Shown: positions 23,091 to 34,400 of the stretch, piece by piece
How positions within the stretch are numbered: the first letter of the stretch is position 1
How the letters are laid out: each line of letters starts with the position of its first letter
Source: Capsicum annuum
Taxonomy: Eukaryota; Streptophyta; Magnoliopsida; Solanales; Solanaceae
Length of the DNA: 64,000 nt
Assembly (NCBI RefSeq): GCF_002878395.1
Contig: NC_061118.1
Span: 124,175,740 to 124,239,739 of the forward strand
Direction of reading: 5' to 3'
Notes under the pieces: model-generated
The model's database searches: none
Told to the model about the DNA's origin: nothing
Seen by the model: only the letters and a program-made list of their open reading frames with translations
Translations under genes and position numbers: made by a program

Positions 23091-24480
23091 TTAAGGAATC
23101 CAATACCGAGAGTATTCCTCTTAAATTTGTTCCTATAGTAAAAGAATTCCCAAAAGTCTTTCCAAATGATCTCCCAGGAATACCACCTGATAGGGAGATT
23201 AAGTTTGGTATTGATGTGTTGCCAGACACTCGTCCTATTTCCATTCCGTCATATAGAATGGCTCCTGCAGAAATAAAAGAGTTGAAAGAACAGTTAGCAG
23301 ATCTCCTAGATAAGGGTTTAATATGCCCCAGTATGTCTCCTTGGGGCGCGCTTTTACTTTTTGTGCAAAAGAAAAATGGTTCCCTTCGTACGTGCATAGA
23401 CTACCGTCAGCTGAATAAGGTCACAATTAAAAATAAATATCCTCTTCCTAGGATTGATGGTCTTTTTGACCAGCTTCAGGGTGCCAAGTGTTTTTCAAAA
23501 ATACACCTTCATTCGGTTTATCATCAGTTGAAAGTTAGGGAGTCAGACATACCCAAGACAGCCTTCCAAACCCGTTATGGTCACTACGAATTTTTTGTCA
23601 TATCCTTCGGGTTGACTAATGCCTCTGCAGCCTTCATGGATCTTATGAATAGAGTATTCCGTTAGTTTCTTGACTTATTCATCATTATTTTAATTGATGG
23701 CATTCTGATCTATTCTAAGAGTAAAGGGGATCACACCAATCACCTCAGAATTATTCTTTAGACCCTTAAGGATCATCAGCTGTATGCCAAATTTTCTAAG
23801 TGTGAATTCTGGTAAGATGTTATTTCCTTCTTGGGGCATATTGTGTCTAATGATGGGATAAGAGTGGATCCCTAGAAAGTTGAAGCAGTGAAAAAATGGC
23901 CCAGACCCACGACTCCAACTGATATTGGGAGCTTCTTGGGTTTGGCGGGTTATTACAGAAGGTTCGTAGAGAGTTTTTCTTCCATAGCTGCTCCACTCAC
24001 TAAATTGACTCACAAAAAGGTGAATTTTGTGTGGTCTGATCTGTGTTAGAATATTTTTGAGAAGTTGAAAGACAAACTGATCACTGCTCCTATTTTGACC
24101 CTTCTCGAGGGTGTAGATGGCTTTATGGTATACTATGTTGCGTCTTGTGTAGGATTTGGTTGTGTGTTGATGCAACATGGTAAGGTAGTGGCTTATACAT
24201 CTAGGCAGTTGAAGGTACACGAGTGGAACTACCCCACCCATGATTTGGAGTTAGCGGCTATGGTGTTTGCACTTAAGATTTGGCGGCACTACTTGTACGG
24301 TGTTCACGTTGATATCTTCACTAACCACAAGAGTCTGTAGTATGTTTTCTCGCAGAAAGAATTAAACCTCCGGTAGAGGCACTGGATGGAGCTTCTGAAG
24401 GACTTTGATATGAGCTCGCATTACTATCCGGGCAAGGAAAATGTTGTAGCTGATGCCCTCAGTAGGTTGTCTATGGGAAG
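23091..24480 (+). pseudogene. Element D reverse transcriptase and RNase H
   Basis: Fingers and palm are well preserved: [53 protein letters not shown], and [19 protein letters not shown], followed by a TAG at 23663-23665. The catalytic box reads LIDGILIYSKS near 23690, with the second Asp changed to Gly. FLGHIVSNDGIRVDP and [15 protein letters not shown] mark the thumb and connection. RNase H runs to about 24480 ([46 protein letters not shown]). Most stops (23663, 23759, 24338, 24374) sit where a Gln codon is expected. Confidence 0.92.
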
Positions 24481-26156
24481 TCTTTCTTATGTAGAAAAAG
24501 GAAAGAAAGAGATAGTGAATAATATTCACCGCCTTGTAAATCTGGGAGTGCGACTCTTATATTCCAAAGATGGAGGGGTAATTGTTCATGTGTTAGCTAA
24601 GTCATCCCTTTGTGCTAAATTTAAGGAGAGGCAGGTTGAAGATCCCATCTTGATACAAATCAAGAAAGATATGGGTCAACAAAAGGTTATGTCATTTGAA
24701 ATTGGTGGTAATGGTATTATGAGATTTCTAGGTAGGTTGTGCATTCCGAATATTGATGGACTATGGGAAAAAATCCTTGATAAGGCACACACTTCGAGGT
24801 ATGTGGTTCACCCAGGATCTACTAAGATGTACCATGATCTAAAAATCTTGTATTGGTGGAATAACACGAAACGTGATGTAGCTGATTTTGTGTCCAAGTG
24901 TTTCAGTTGTTAACAAGTGAAGGTAGAACACATGAAGCCAGGTGGTACTTCCCAAGAGATAGACCTGCCTTTATGAAAGTGGGAGATGATAAATATGGAC
25001 TTTATTATAGGACTTCTGGGATCCTGAAACCAGTATAATTCTATATGGGTGATTGTAGATCGGTTGACAAAGTCAGCCTACTTTTTGCCTGTGAGGACTA
25101 ATTATTCGGGAGAGGGTTATGCTAAGATTTAATTGAGGAGATAGTTCATTGCATGGGGCACCAATGTCCATTATATCTGATAGAGGTATGCATTTTTCAT
25201 CTCAGTTCTGGAGATCTTTTCAGAAGGGTCTAGGTACACAAGTGAATTTGAGCACAGGTTTCCACCCTCAGACGGATGGGCAAGCTGAGTGTACCATTTG
25301 GACTCTCGAGGATATGTTGAGGGAATGTGTCATTGATTTCAAAGGTAATTGGGTAGATCACCTGCCACTGATTGAATTTGCTTACAATAATAGCTACTAT
25401 GCCAACATCAAGATAGCTCCTTTCAAGGCTTTGTATGGGAGGAGATATAGGTCTCTGATAAGATTGTATGAAGTGGGTGAGACTCAGTTGTATGGGCCTG
25501 ATCTTGTTCATCAGGTGATAGAGAAAGTGAAGATCATTAGAGAACGACTCAAGACTGCTCAGAGTCTTCAGAAGTCCTATACCGATGTTTAGAGAAAAGA
25601 ATTAAAGTTTGAAGTTGGTGATTGGGTGTTTCTCAAGGTTTCTCCTATGAAAGAAGTTATGCGGTTTGGAAAAAGAGGTAAATTGAGCCCTCGCTATATA
25701 GGGCCATATTAGATTCTGAGAAAGATTGGTGCAGTTGCTTATGAGCTAGAATTGCCTGCAAGTTTGGTTTCCGTTCATCCGGTATTCCATGTATTCATGT
25801 TGAAGAAATCCATTGGAGATCATTCTTTGGTATTGCCAGTAGAGGATATTAAGGTGACAGATTCCTTGTCTTACGAAGAAGAGCCCATTGAAATTTTAGA
25901 TCGCCAAGTTCAAAAGCTGAGAAGCAAAGAGATAGCCTCAGTGAAGTTATTATGGAGGAATCAGAAAGTTGAAGAAGCAACTTGGGAGTCAAAAGATGAC
26001 ATGAGAATTAGATATCCCAATTTGTTTGCTTCGATGGATGATGAGACAGAAGGTACTATTTCTACCTTATCTTTCCTAGTCCTTATTATGCTTGAAATCG
26101 TGTCTGTCTATGTTCCACGTCATCATTTGGGGATGAATGTTCCTATGGGGGGATAA
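24481..26156 (+). pseudogene. Element D integrase and truncated chromodomain
   Basis: The H2C2 region is legible (HTSRYVVHPGSTKMYHDL near 24787, VSKCFSC ending at a TAA at 24911). The core is INMDFIIGLLGS near 24992 (first catalytic Asp), IISDRGMHFSSQFWRSF near 25172 (second Asp) and TDGQAECTIWTLEDMLREC near 25273 (catalytic Glu). A frameshift near 25130 separates the first two. The C-terminal domain resumes at 25752 with HPVFHVFMLKKS and the chromodomain-like LLWRNQKVEEATWE near 25950. The final stop (26154-26156) overlaps the polypurine tract. Chromodomains tether integration to heterochromatin marks in this family. Confidence 0.9.
26146..26156 (+). promoter_or_regulatory. Polypurine tract of element D
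   Basis: GGGGGGATAA directly before the 3' LTR start TGTAATGCCC at 26157. Confidence 0.8.
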
Positions 26157-26557
26157 TGTAATGCCCTATATTTTGGGCTATAATATATACCATGATTCCG
26201 ATGTGTTGATAATCCCAAAGCCATAAATCCTATTGCAATATCGTATGTTAATTATTTGCGTAGTTTGTGAATCTATTCAAGATTGAATTTAGACCATAAA
26301 GGTCCTTTGACTCAAGGACGAGTTGAAAACTACTTTGATCAATTAATTTTAAGTGGTCATTATAATTTGTGTCAACTTCTATCGACTATGACTCTTTGTA
26401 TATGTAAAATTAGAGAGCCTACTATGCGTAAAATGATAGGTTTTCGAGTTAGCTTTTCGAAGATACCAATTTTTCTAAAATCCGGCACCCGAGCAAGAAG
26501 TTATTGCCTTTCAAAGTAGAAAGCATCGCCTAACCAATCGCACATGGCCACTGGAAA

Positions 26558-26690
26558 GCATATGCGATAGCATATGCGGCGCTTATGTAAATATAGGAGA
26601 TAGCATATGCGGCACCTATGTAAATATAGGCGATATCATATGCGGTGCCTATGTAAATATAGGCGATATCATATGCGGCGCATATATTAT
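26558..26690 (+). repeat. 33-bp tandem repeats in element D 3' LTR
   Basis: Units start at about 26571, 26604, 26638 and 26670 (33-34 bp period): CATATGCGG, then CCTATGTAAATATAGG, then AGATA or CGATAT. Three full units plus a partial. Confidence 0.88.
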
Positions 26691-27490
26691 GGTTTCAAGT
26701 GATTTAAGCACTCCGTTTTTGGGGCAAAATGGTCCTTTTCCCATCTTTATTTAGCCATAAACACGAAATTCAGTCCCCAATTCTCCAAAATACATCCACA
26801 TTCATCTAAAAATTCTCAAGAACACTCCCAAGGGTTTCAAACTAAAAATCCAAATAAATCAAGATTCAACCGTAGATTTTCAAAATTGATTAGAGATTCA
26901 GAATCCCCAATCCACAGGCTTCAAGAAGCACCCATTATTTTTCGAAATAGAGGTACGCGGGGTTTTTCTAAATTCTCATAGGGATAGAAAAATCATGTTT
27001 TAGAATGGGGTTATATGTATTAAATGTTTTAACATCATTATTTTGGTCTTTTGACCTTTCCCAAAGTGATTTGAGAATATGAATGTATGAAACCATATAT
27101 TTAAAAATGAATTATGGTTGAGAGCATGATTTTTGGTGAATTTCCTCTTATTATGAATTTTTCAGATTTCTCATAGCATATGAATTGTTTTGTAATGCAT
27201 CCCTGAAAAGCATTATATAAAATGATTGAACTCTTGTTATGATTTAAAGGTGGTTTTAAATCACTAAAGAGGGAATCTAGCATGAATTTTTAATGTTCAT
27301 AATGCATATAATGAAAGAGTGCATGGATTTGCTAAAGGCAGAAGACCACCATATGTTGATGAAGTTTCTGCATGATTTTGACTTGAGTTTCGAAATATGA
27401 AATATTCTATATCAGTTGCATGTTTTTGGTGGTCTAAATTATTCTTTAAATGAAATATTTAGCTTAATGTATTATGGCTCAGAAATCATG

Positions 27491-27517
27491 ACTTGCAAGT
27501 ATTGGTATGACGATACA
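27491..27517. repeat. Palindrome plus hairpin in element D 3' LTR
   Basis: ACTTGCAAGT (27491-27500) and GGTATGACGATACA (27504-27517), the same block as at 20104-20130 with one stem base changed. Confidence 0.7.
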
Positions 27518-28467
27518 AATTCAGACCAATGCCATATCAGACTCAGACTAATAAACATTTCAGTCTATCATGATTTTAGACATTTAGAATGTTGCATGTA
27601 CAAAAAAGGTTTAAAATGGCATACAGAGATGTTAGGTGGTTCCCTGAAGAGGGCTTGAGTTCAAGCAACTCATTGCCTAAAACCATGGTTTTCCGACCCA
27701 GGTATACTATTATACGCTAATTTAAGTGTAGTGTCACGTATCTGATTCAGGAACTCCAACCCTTGCGGCATACTCGGGCTGGAGGCTTCCTCACCAAGTC
27801 AATGGCAGATTCCATATCACTCGTGGAATATCAAACTTATAGGGGATACTACCTAACTCAGAAGTAATACACAGATTAGAGTTTGAGATTTACAGACAAA
27901 TTACATGTTTTTAGAAGATGCCCATGTGTTTTCAAAAACTATTTTATGCATATTGTTTGATGAAAATTCTCTCTCACGTATTATATATATAGGTGTGTGT
28001 TCAATTAATCTATTTAAGATTGCTTCGCGTGCTAGTACAATTATGCTGACCCCCCTTCCTCCTAGGTATTGAGGCACAGTCTAGGGGTCCAGATCCTCAG
28101 TAGAGCCTATAGATAGTGTTGTCTCAGAGTTCAATTGGTGAGCCTTCTTTGCTTCGGGAGGCCTAGTCATTTAGGTATTTATTTCTGTATGGTTTTTGGT
28201 CTTCTGGGGGCTTTGTCCCAGTTATTCAGATAATATGTCAGTAGAGATTTCGCAGACTATTTCAGATGTTTATTAAAAATTGTTGGGCCTGTTTTCAGGC
28301 CTTTAACTGTTTTAAATTGTTAACCATGTTTCCGTATTATTGTGCCTAATCCGAATTACTTTGATCATATGAACTATGCACATGATTACCAGGTAGACAG
28401 AGGGCATTCTGGGTCTTCAAGTTCAGGAATGCTCGTCACGGCCGGGGCCCCAGTTCGGGTCGTGACA

Positions 28468-30094
28468 ATGGCATGTTCTCTTCCCTCATTGTTAATTCTA
28501 ACTAAAGGCATGATTTTTATGAATATTTTCAAGATTTCATTGATTGTATGATTTTGGTTTTCAAATATAATTTGGGGGGTTTGATATTAAATGGTTAGTT
28601 ATGGTTTCCCATTGTTTTAATTATACTTTTATATGCATTAATGGTGGTTTTTGATAGTTGGATTTCATGGGAATGGTTTAATGGTAAATGGGAATTGGTT
28701 TTTGTCATATTATGCCCATAATGTGTTTGACAAAATCCTTATAAAGATGTGTTTATTGCATTGACTACTTTTAATGGAACTTTTGCTTGTTTTAAAACTT
28801 GGTATAGGAATTATGCATGGTTTAAATGGATTGGAATGGTAAATGGCTAATGGTTTTGTTCGAGGGGCATATGGAACCCCCAAGTGGTTTAATATAGTAA
28901 ATGTAAGGGCACTTGAAATTTCCCTTAAGCCTATATATGGTTGGCTATGGATAATACTTGCAAGTAAGGATTGGTATGACGATACCAATGTTAATGGCCT
29001 TGGTTAATAAATGGATAATGCTTTGGTTATTTTGAAATTGATTTTAATTGAGAAATAATGGCAGGATGTGTAGTGAAACCGTGGAAGGTGGAGGTCCCGG
29101 GGGGACAAAAACTAGAAAATCATATTTTCCAATATGAGGTTGGTCTTGGTAATCGTGTGCTTGATGTCACACTATATTTGGGCGATGTACGAGTCATCCT
29201 ATTATTTTCTTCCCTGGTCATGTGACTACATGCACTAGGGACCTTTCAACGAGGGGATCTGAACCCATATTTCCCGTGGGTGGTTTAGGAAGGCAAAGCT
29301 ACACGGCCCAGGTAAAGGTTTTAAAGGAATGCTAAAACCAGTCCCTTATCTTGGCATTGTTATATATATATATAAGTATGGTTGTATGCATATGGATGGT
29401 TTTACTAGGTTTTATAAATGGTATTATTTTATCCTTACCTGAGATCATGCTAGTGGTTACCCGCTGACCCCATCTACTGGAGGTTGTATACCTACCCTAT
29501 GCAATAGCTGGTCGTTCTAAGCCTCCTACATAGTGATAAAATCGGGGACAAAGTTTGGATGGAAGGGGTGAGCTTCCATCCTTTCGGAAGGCTCCATATC
29601 ATGTTATGAATATTTCTAGACACTTTGATTTTATTTTGGATATTGGTTTTGGCTATGGTTAGGGGCATGTCCCAACCGGATTTTATTACTCTTTTGGTTA
29701 GAGTCTTTGTGGTACTTCTATGGGTTACAATGGGCGTGATCGGTATTGGTGTTGGCCTTTGCATTGGAATAAGTTGAAGGGCTGACATTATTGGATGATA
29801 TTATTGGTTGTTCCATCCTATTTAATTTTGGGATTAATTTTGTCATGTCTTGGAACAACCTGGTTATGACCTGGTTTATGGCCCTTGTTTTGGTATGGTT
29901 GGATTATTGGTATGGGTTGGTTTAAATCTGTTGGGTCTACCACGGTTGTGATCTTATCCAGTCTTTATGTGAGCTGTTACACTATCTTGTTACATGCTCA
30001 AAATTCATCCACCACAGGGTAGGCGGCTGGAGGTTGGGTTTGGTAACAGGTATGGTTTCTGGTCCTTGTTGGACTTAGGATGCCCATTATGACA
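28468..30094 (+). repeat. 3' LTR of element C, right part
   Basis: Sequence directly after element D, taken as the continuation of the LTR cut at 18912. It has an LTR-like layout: the ACTTGCAAGT/hairpin block shared with D (28956-28986), CGCTGACCCCATCTACTGG near 29462 (compare CTGACCCCCTTCCTCCCAGG in D near 20669), and an end CCCATTATGACA like D's TCATGACA. The long T/G-rich stretch 28560-29900 has no gene. No second C LTR is in the window to prove the join. Confidence 0.6.
28956..28986. repeat. Palindrome plus hairpin in element C LTR
   Basis: ACTTGCAAGT (28956-28965) and GGTATGACGATACC (28973-28986), shared with element D's LTRs although the surrounding LTR sequence is largely different. 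Confidence 0.75.
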
Positions 30095-30672
30095 ATGCCC
30101 CAGGGTGGGCCGGGTAAGGACTTCACTTAAGTAACCCAATGGGCGCTTAAGCGAATGCACTAGCACCATCTAAGACTTGGAATTATTTGAGTCTGTACTG
30201 GCCCCTCATAATTCATCCAAAACCATATAAAAACAAATAAAATATGCTACCCTATTAGATTTGACATTTCAGACTCTATGGTATAGTTAAAATTTCCATC
30301 CTAGGTCATTTTAATGAAAAGTTGGTTCCACACCCATGTGACATTTTTCTTAACTTCCAGGAAATAGCTTGAAATAAATCCAAGATCCTTGGGACCTGAA
30401 TCAAGGGTCGTCCAAGCCTAAAATTGAGGTACCTAAGATGTTGGATTTGTCAGAATTGGCGTATGAGGTTGTTTGACTAATGATTTAGCCCGGTGTCAGT
30501 TTCTAACCAACGAAGACTTCAAAACATAAAACTGATTCTAATAGCCAAACACTCTATCAAGTAACCAAATTATTGGCTCCAACAATTCATAAATGACTTG
30601 GGGCTGCAATAGGAAAGCTCTAAACGATGAAAATGATCAAAAATGCAAAAAATGACCAGGAGGGTCATTACA
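30090..30672 (-). repeat. LTR of element E
   Basis: On the minus strand it starts TGTAATGACCCTCC, after a degenerate purine stretch (AGTAGTGGATAT), and ends GGGGCATTGTCA. The last bases overlap the presumed end of element C's LTR (TGACA, 30090-30094), so the exact join is ambiguous. At about 583 bp it may be complete or internally deleted. Confidence 0.65.
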
Positions 30673-30673
30673 A

Positions 30674-31960
30674 TATCCACTACTAAAAGAACTTTTATCT
30701 GCAAAGTTAAAGAATTGGGATGTACTTGAAGCGTCAAACAGGTGTTGATATTGGATCCACATCACGCCCTAAATCTCCAAAGTAGCCTCATTTACTAAGT
30801 AGTGCCTCCGCTGAACCTTAACTACTAGAATCTCTCTAGTGCACAACAGTCTGACATCACTAGATAATATAAGGAATGAATCCTCTACAAATGTGAACTG
30901 CCCATCCAAGTAAACTGAGTTCTATCTAAAAACAAGAGATGCATTTGACATGTACCACCATAGCATAAAAATATTGAAAACCCGATGGACATCAAAAACA
31001 TCTTGCGTTAAGGCTAACTCATAAGACACCTCACCAACTGTGCAAAGGATCTTAAAGGGTCTAATATATTTAGAGATGAGCTTGCCTTTCCTACCAAACT
31101 TGATCACATCCTTTATAGGGGATGCATGGAGAAATACCTAATCACCAACTCCAAATTTCAAGGAACGAAGTCTATGATCTGTATATGCCTTCTGCCTACT
31201 CTGAGATACCCTCAACCTATCCTGAATCACATAACTTTATTCAATGACTCCTAAACCAGGTTTGTACCATAGGGTCGAATCTTGGATATCTCAAACCACC
31301 CAATCGAAGAACGACATCACCTACTATACAAAAACTCAAAAGGAATCATCTCAAGACTCAAATGGTAGCTATTATTATATGAAAACTCTTCCAAAGCTAT
31401 GTGTTGCTCCCACTGGCCTCCAAAATCCATAACATAGGCTCAAAACATATCTTTAAGAACCTGAATATTCCACTCTAACCGCCCATCAGTCTAAGATGGA
31501 AGGATATACTAAGTTCCACCTAAGTACCTAAATCCTACTGAAAATCTCTCTAAAAGCTAGAAATAGACATCAAACCCAGATCTGAAATGATAGATATGGG
31601 CACACTATGTAAACAACTATTTCACGAACAAAGATATGGGCTAATCTCTCGGCAATAAAAGACATCTTAAAAGGAATGAAATATGCTAACTTGGTCAATT
31701 CATCCACAATAACCCAAATACCATAGAAACCATGGGAGGTTCGAGGCAAACCACTAACAAAGTCCATAGTAATCCTCTTCCACTTCCACTCGAAAATGGA
31801 CAACCTCTAAATCAAGCCACCCAATCTCTGATTCTTGGCCTTTACCTACTAAAAACATAGGCAATGAGATACAAAGTCCTCCATATCGCTCTTCATACCA
31901 CTCAACTAATAATGTTACCTCAAATTCCTATATATCTTAGCAATATCTGAGTGAATAAAA
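30674..31960 (-). pseudogene. Element E integrase
   Basis: Minus-strand integrase fragments: the core WKRITMDFVSGLPRTSHGFY and GIWVIVDELTKLAYF within 31803-31570 (first catalytic Asp in MDFVSGL), and the C-terminal domain IKFGRKGKLISKYIRPFKIL within 31107-30922. The second catalytic Asp and the Glu fall in degraded sequence between 31570 and 31110. No clear chromodomain is visible before the LTR. Confidence 0.8.
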
Positions 31961-32099
31961 TATCTAGAGCTGTGAGCCTCAAGAGGAATTGTCTGAATTA
32001 AGTCTCCAACCTTCGAAACACAAATGTGGCTGTCAAATCTCAAAAAACCCTCAGAATCTATGGTATCCCTCTTGGACTCACCACGTCATCACGGATGGT

Positions 32100-33420
32100 T
32101 ACGACTACGAATCTGCTCAAATAAAGTATATCTTGCCTCAACACTAGCAAGGATTCTCCTAGGGTTTGAAATATCTAATCACACTATCAAGTTGGCTAAG
32201 GAATGAACGTCCCATGCTAATAACCTCTGAGAAACTGAAATAGAAGCCAAGCTATCCATACTCACAGTCTTACCACTCAAGGTATGTGATACTATATTTT
32301 CCTTGCTCGAATGGCACAAAATAGAGATATTACAATCCTTAAGAAACTCCATCCATTTGTGCTATCTAGAATTAAGATCTTTCTGGGTCATAAGATGTTG
32401 AAGATTTTAATGATCCATGGAAATTCCATAATGCATGCCATATAGATAATGTCGCCAAATCTTAAGCACAAAAACTACCATCGCCAACTCCAATTCATGA
32501 GTGGGGTAGTTGCGCTCGTGCACCCTCAGCTCCTCCATACATATGCAATAAATAGACCCTGTTGCATCAACATATAACCCAAACCAACACCAGAAGCATC
32601 ACAACATATGGTGAATCCCTCACCTTCGATAAAAAGAGCCAAAGTAAGATCTTAAGTGATAAATCTCATGATCATTACAAAGGTTGACTCAGACTCCTCG
32701 AACCATCAAAAAAGAAGCTCTATCTAAGTTAATATAGTCATTGGCACTATAATAGTAACAAAACTTCTTATAAATATTCTACTGTGACTAGGTAAATCAA
32801 TGATGCTAAAGACCTCAGAAGAAGATATAGACCTTGCCCTATGACGAATAATCTCAGTCTTTGTTGGGTCTTCCATAATCCATCCTTAGACACCACATGC
32901 CTAAGGAATGTCATCGACTCTAGCCAAAACTCACACCTAGAGAATTTGGAAAACATCCTATGATCTCTTAAAGTTTGGAGCATAATCCTAAAATAGTGTA
33001 TATGCCCCTGTCTACTCCTCAACTATACAAGGATATCATCGATGAAGACAATTAGAAAAAAATCCAAATAAGGCCTAAACACGAGGCTCATCAAATTCAT
33101 AAACGTGGTTGGGCATTGGTTAACCTATAAGGCATCACTAAAAACTCAAAATGATCGTACTGGGTCCTAAAGGCTATCTTTGGGATATCGTTAGCTTGAA
33201 TAGTCAATTGATGATAACCCGACCCCAAGTCAATCTTAGAGAAAATCGTTTCACCCTAAAGTTTGTCAAACAAATCGTTAATGCAAGTCATAGACTACTG
33301 ATTCTTTACCATCACTTTATTAAGTCCCCTATGATCAGTACACGCATGCATGGAACCATCTTTTTTCTTCACGAATAAGGCAAGAGATCCCTATGAAGAA
33401 TACTCACTCTAATAAAATCC
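32100..33420 (-). pseudogene. Element E reverse transcriptase and RNase H
   Basis: Minus-strand palm sequence contains FIDDILV (codons at 33048-33037 and on), so the catalytic Asp pair survives here, followed by a TAG stop. It continues as HYFRIMLQTLRDHRMFSKFS and RCEFWLESMTFLRHVVSKDG (33022-32900). RNase H near 32640-32400 shows TICCDASGVGLGYMLMQQG. Open frames on the plus strand here (33151-33378) are antisense shadows. Confidence 0.82.
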
Positions 33421-33689
33421 TTACCAACAAGATCCTAAAGTTTAGAATTCAGCTTCTTAAGCTTGGTAGGATCCATATAGTAAGGTGCCACAGAAATAGG
33501 CTAGGTTTTCGGCTCAAGATCATTAACAAACTCAATATCAAGCTTAGGAGGAAGACCAGTAAATAGATACAAAAAAATAAGGAACTTATAAGTTATAGGA
33601 TTAGAGTCAAGCAATGGACTCTCCACACTAACATCACTAATATAAGTAAGATAAGACTCATAACCACTCAAAATAAGTCTCCTAGCCTA

Positions 33690-34060
33690 AATATAAGACA
33701 TAATCCTTGTTGGGTCACAACTAATATCTCCCTGCCACACAATTGGGGGAATGCCGAGCATAGGTAAGGTAGAAATCTTGGCAACATAATCTAAAATGAC
33801 ATGATTGTGACATAACTAGTACATGCCCAGAATCAAATCAAAATTCACCATATCTAACATAATAAGATTTTCCTAAGCATCAATCTCTTAAACAATCATA
33901 ACATATGATATATATCTCTAATCCACTATTAAAGAATCACCCATGGGAATAGATATACAAAATGGCACAAATAATGAATCCCAAGATAACTCTAACCATG
34001 AGGCATAATAAGAAGACACATAAAAAGAAGAGGATCCCAAATCAAATAAGGAAAAAGTTG
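33690..34060 (-). pseudogene. Element E aspartic protease
   Basis: Minus-strand retropepsin fragment: FDLGSSSFYVSSYYASWLEL near 34050-33990 and LIMLDMVNFDLILGM near 33880-33830, followed by a stop where Asp-Trp is usual. The catalytic triad is D-L-G. The order protease then reverse transcriptase on the minus strand supports the element's orientation. Confidence 0.7.
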
Positions 34061-34129
34061 ACTAGTGGCAGACCAAGATGGTACCTGTGATAATAACATC
34101 TAAAGACTTAGCCTTGGGATAGTGGCATA

Positions 34130-34400
34130 TAATTGACCACATGAACCACCTAGTTGTGCTCCTTACTGATCTCTTATCCTACCTACTTGTGAAACATTAT
34201 GACCACCCTTGGACTTCCCTAACAACCATGCACATCACCTGTAGCTTGGGGATGTATCACCCTAATAAGTCCAACACTTTGAGCAAAAGGAATTATCACT
34301 CTATGACTGGGGTACTTACTCAAGAAAAGGCATAAATCCCCATTATGTCTCCTAAGAATAACCTCCAATGAAGTATGCTTCGATCGATGCCAAATACAGT
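34130..34400 (-). pseudogene. gag: Element E gag tail with decayed zinc knuckle
   Basis: On the minus strand near 34290-34240 the frame reads FCSKCWTY, then a stop, then GDTSPSYR, which fits the first half of a C-x2-C-x4-H-x4-C knuckle with lost ligands. Sequence further right no longer matches gag. Confidence 0.45.

Larger units (their letters stand above)
18913..28467 (+). mobile_element. Element D: full-structure Ty3/Gypsy chromovirus with disabled proteins
   Basis: 5' LTR 18913-21088, primer-binding site 21093-21104, gag 21299-22560, protease/reverse transcriptase/RNase H/integrase/chromodomain to 26156, polypurine tract 26146-26153, 3' LTR 26157-28467. LTR ends are TGTAATGCC and TCRTGACA. 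The flanks AAGGT (18908-18912) and ATGGC (28468-28472) share only three of five positions, so the target-site duplication is decayed or misplaced. Inserted inside element C's 3' LTR. All proteins are interrupted, mostly by single-base stops. Confidence 0.9.
26157..28467 (+). repeat. 3' LTR of element D (2311 bp)
   Basis: Starts TGTAATGCCCTATATTTTGG and ends TTCGGGTCGTGACA. It keeps about 110 bp around 26242-26355 that the 5' LTR has lost. Confidence 0.92.
1..30094 (+). mobile_element. Element C: decayed Ty3/Gypsy chromovirus, host of nested insertions A, B and D
   Basis: Plus-strand LTR retrotransposon relic whose parts are split by later insertions. Visible order: gag start at the window edge (1-586), gag tail (14112-14405), protease, reverse transcriptase, RNase H, integrase and chromodomain-like tail (14408-17994), purine tract AGTGGGGGAGA (18132-18142), and a 3' LTR starting TATAACGCC at 18144. 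That LTR is broken by element D at 18912/28468 and appears to end near 30094 in ATTATGACA. The 5' LTR is left of the window. Gag resumes across the element A insertion with matching codons (R-L-T on the left, L-T-A on the right), which shows one gene was split. Every domain carries stops and frameshifts, so it cannot move on its own. The LTR end at 30094 is the least certain boundary. Confidence 0.8.
30090..34400 (-). mobile_element. Element E: truncated Ty3/Gypsy relic
   Basis: A minus-strand element with one LTR (30090-30672) followed, reading leftward on the minus strand, by gag tail, protease, reverse transcriptase, RNase H and integrase in the reverse coordinate order (34400 down to 30680). 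I find no second LTR or primer-binding site to the right, so the 5' half (LTR, leader, most of gag) is missing. Its protein sequences differ from C, D and H, so it belongs to another family. Confidence 0.8.

Noticed and set aside
23035..23397. 120-residue minus-strand frame
   Set aside because: Antisense shadow of the well-supported reverse transcriptase of element D.
26558..26690. Regular repeats with a 33-bp period resembling a CRISPR array
   Set aside because: Units are contiguous without variable spacers, lie inside an LTR and recur in the other LTR; the setting is a plant genome.
18908..28472. AAGGT/ATGGC as the target-site duplication of element D
   Set aside because: Only three of five bases agree, so I do not call it a duplication.
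33151..33378. Plus-strand frame in element E
   Set aside because: Antisense to the reverse transcriptase; the minus-strand frame carries the conserved motifs.
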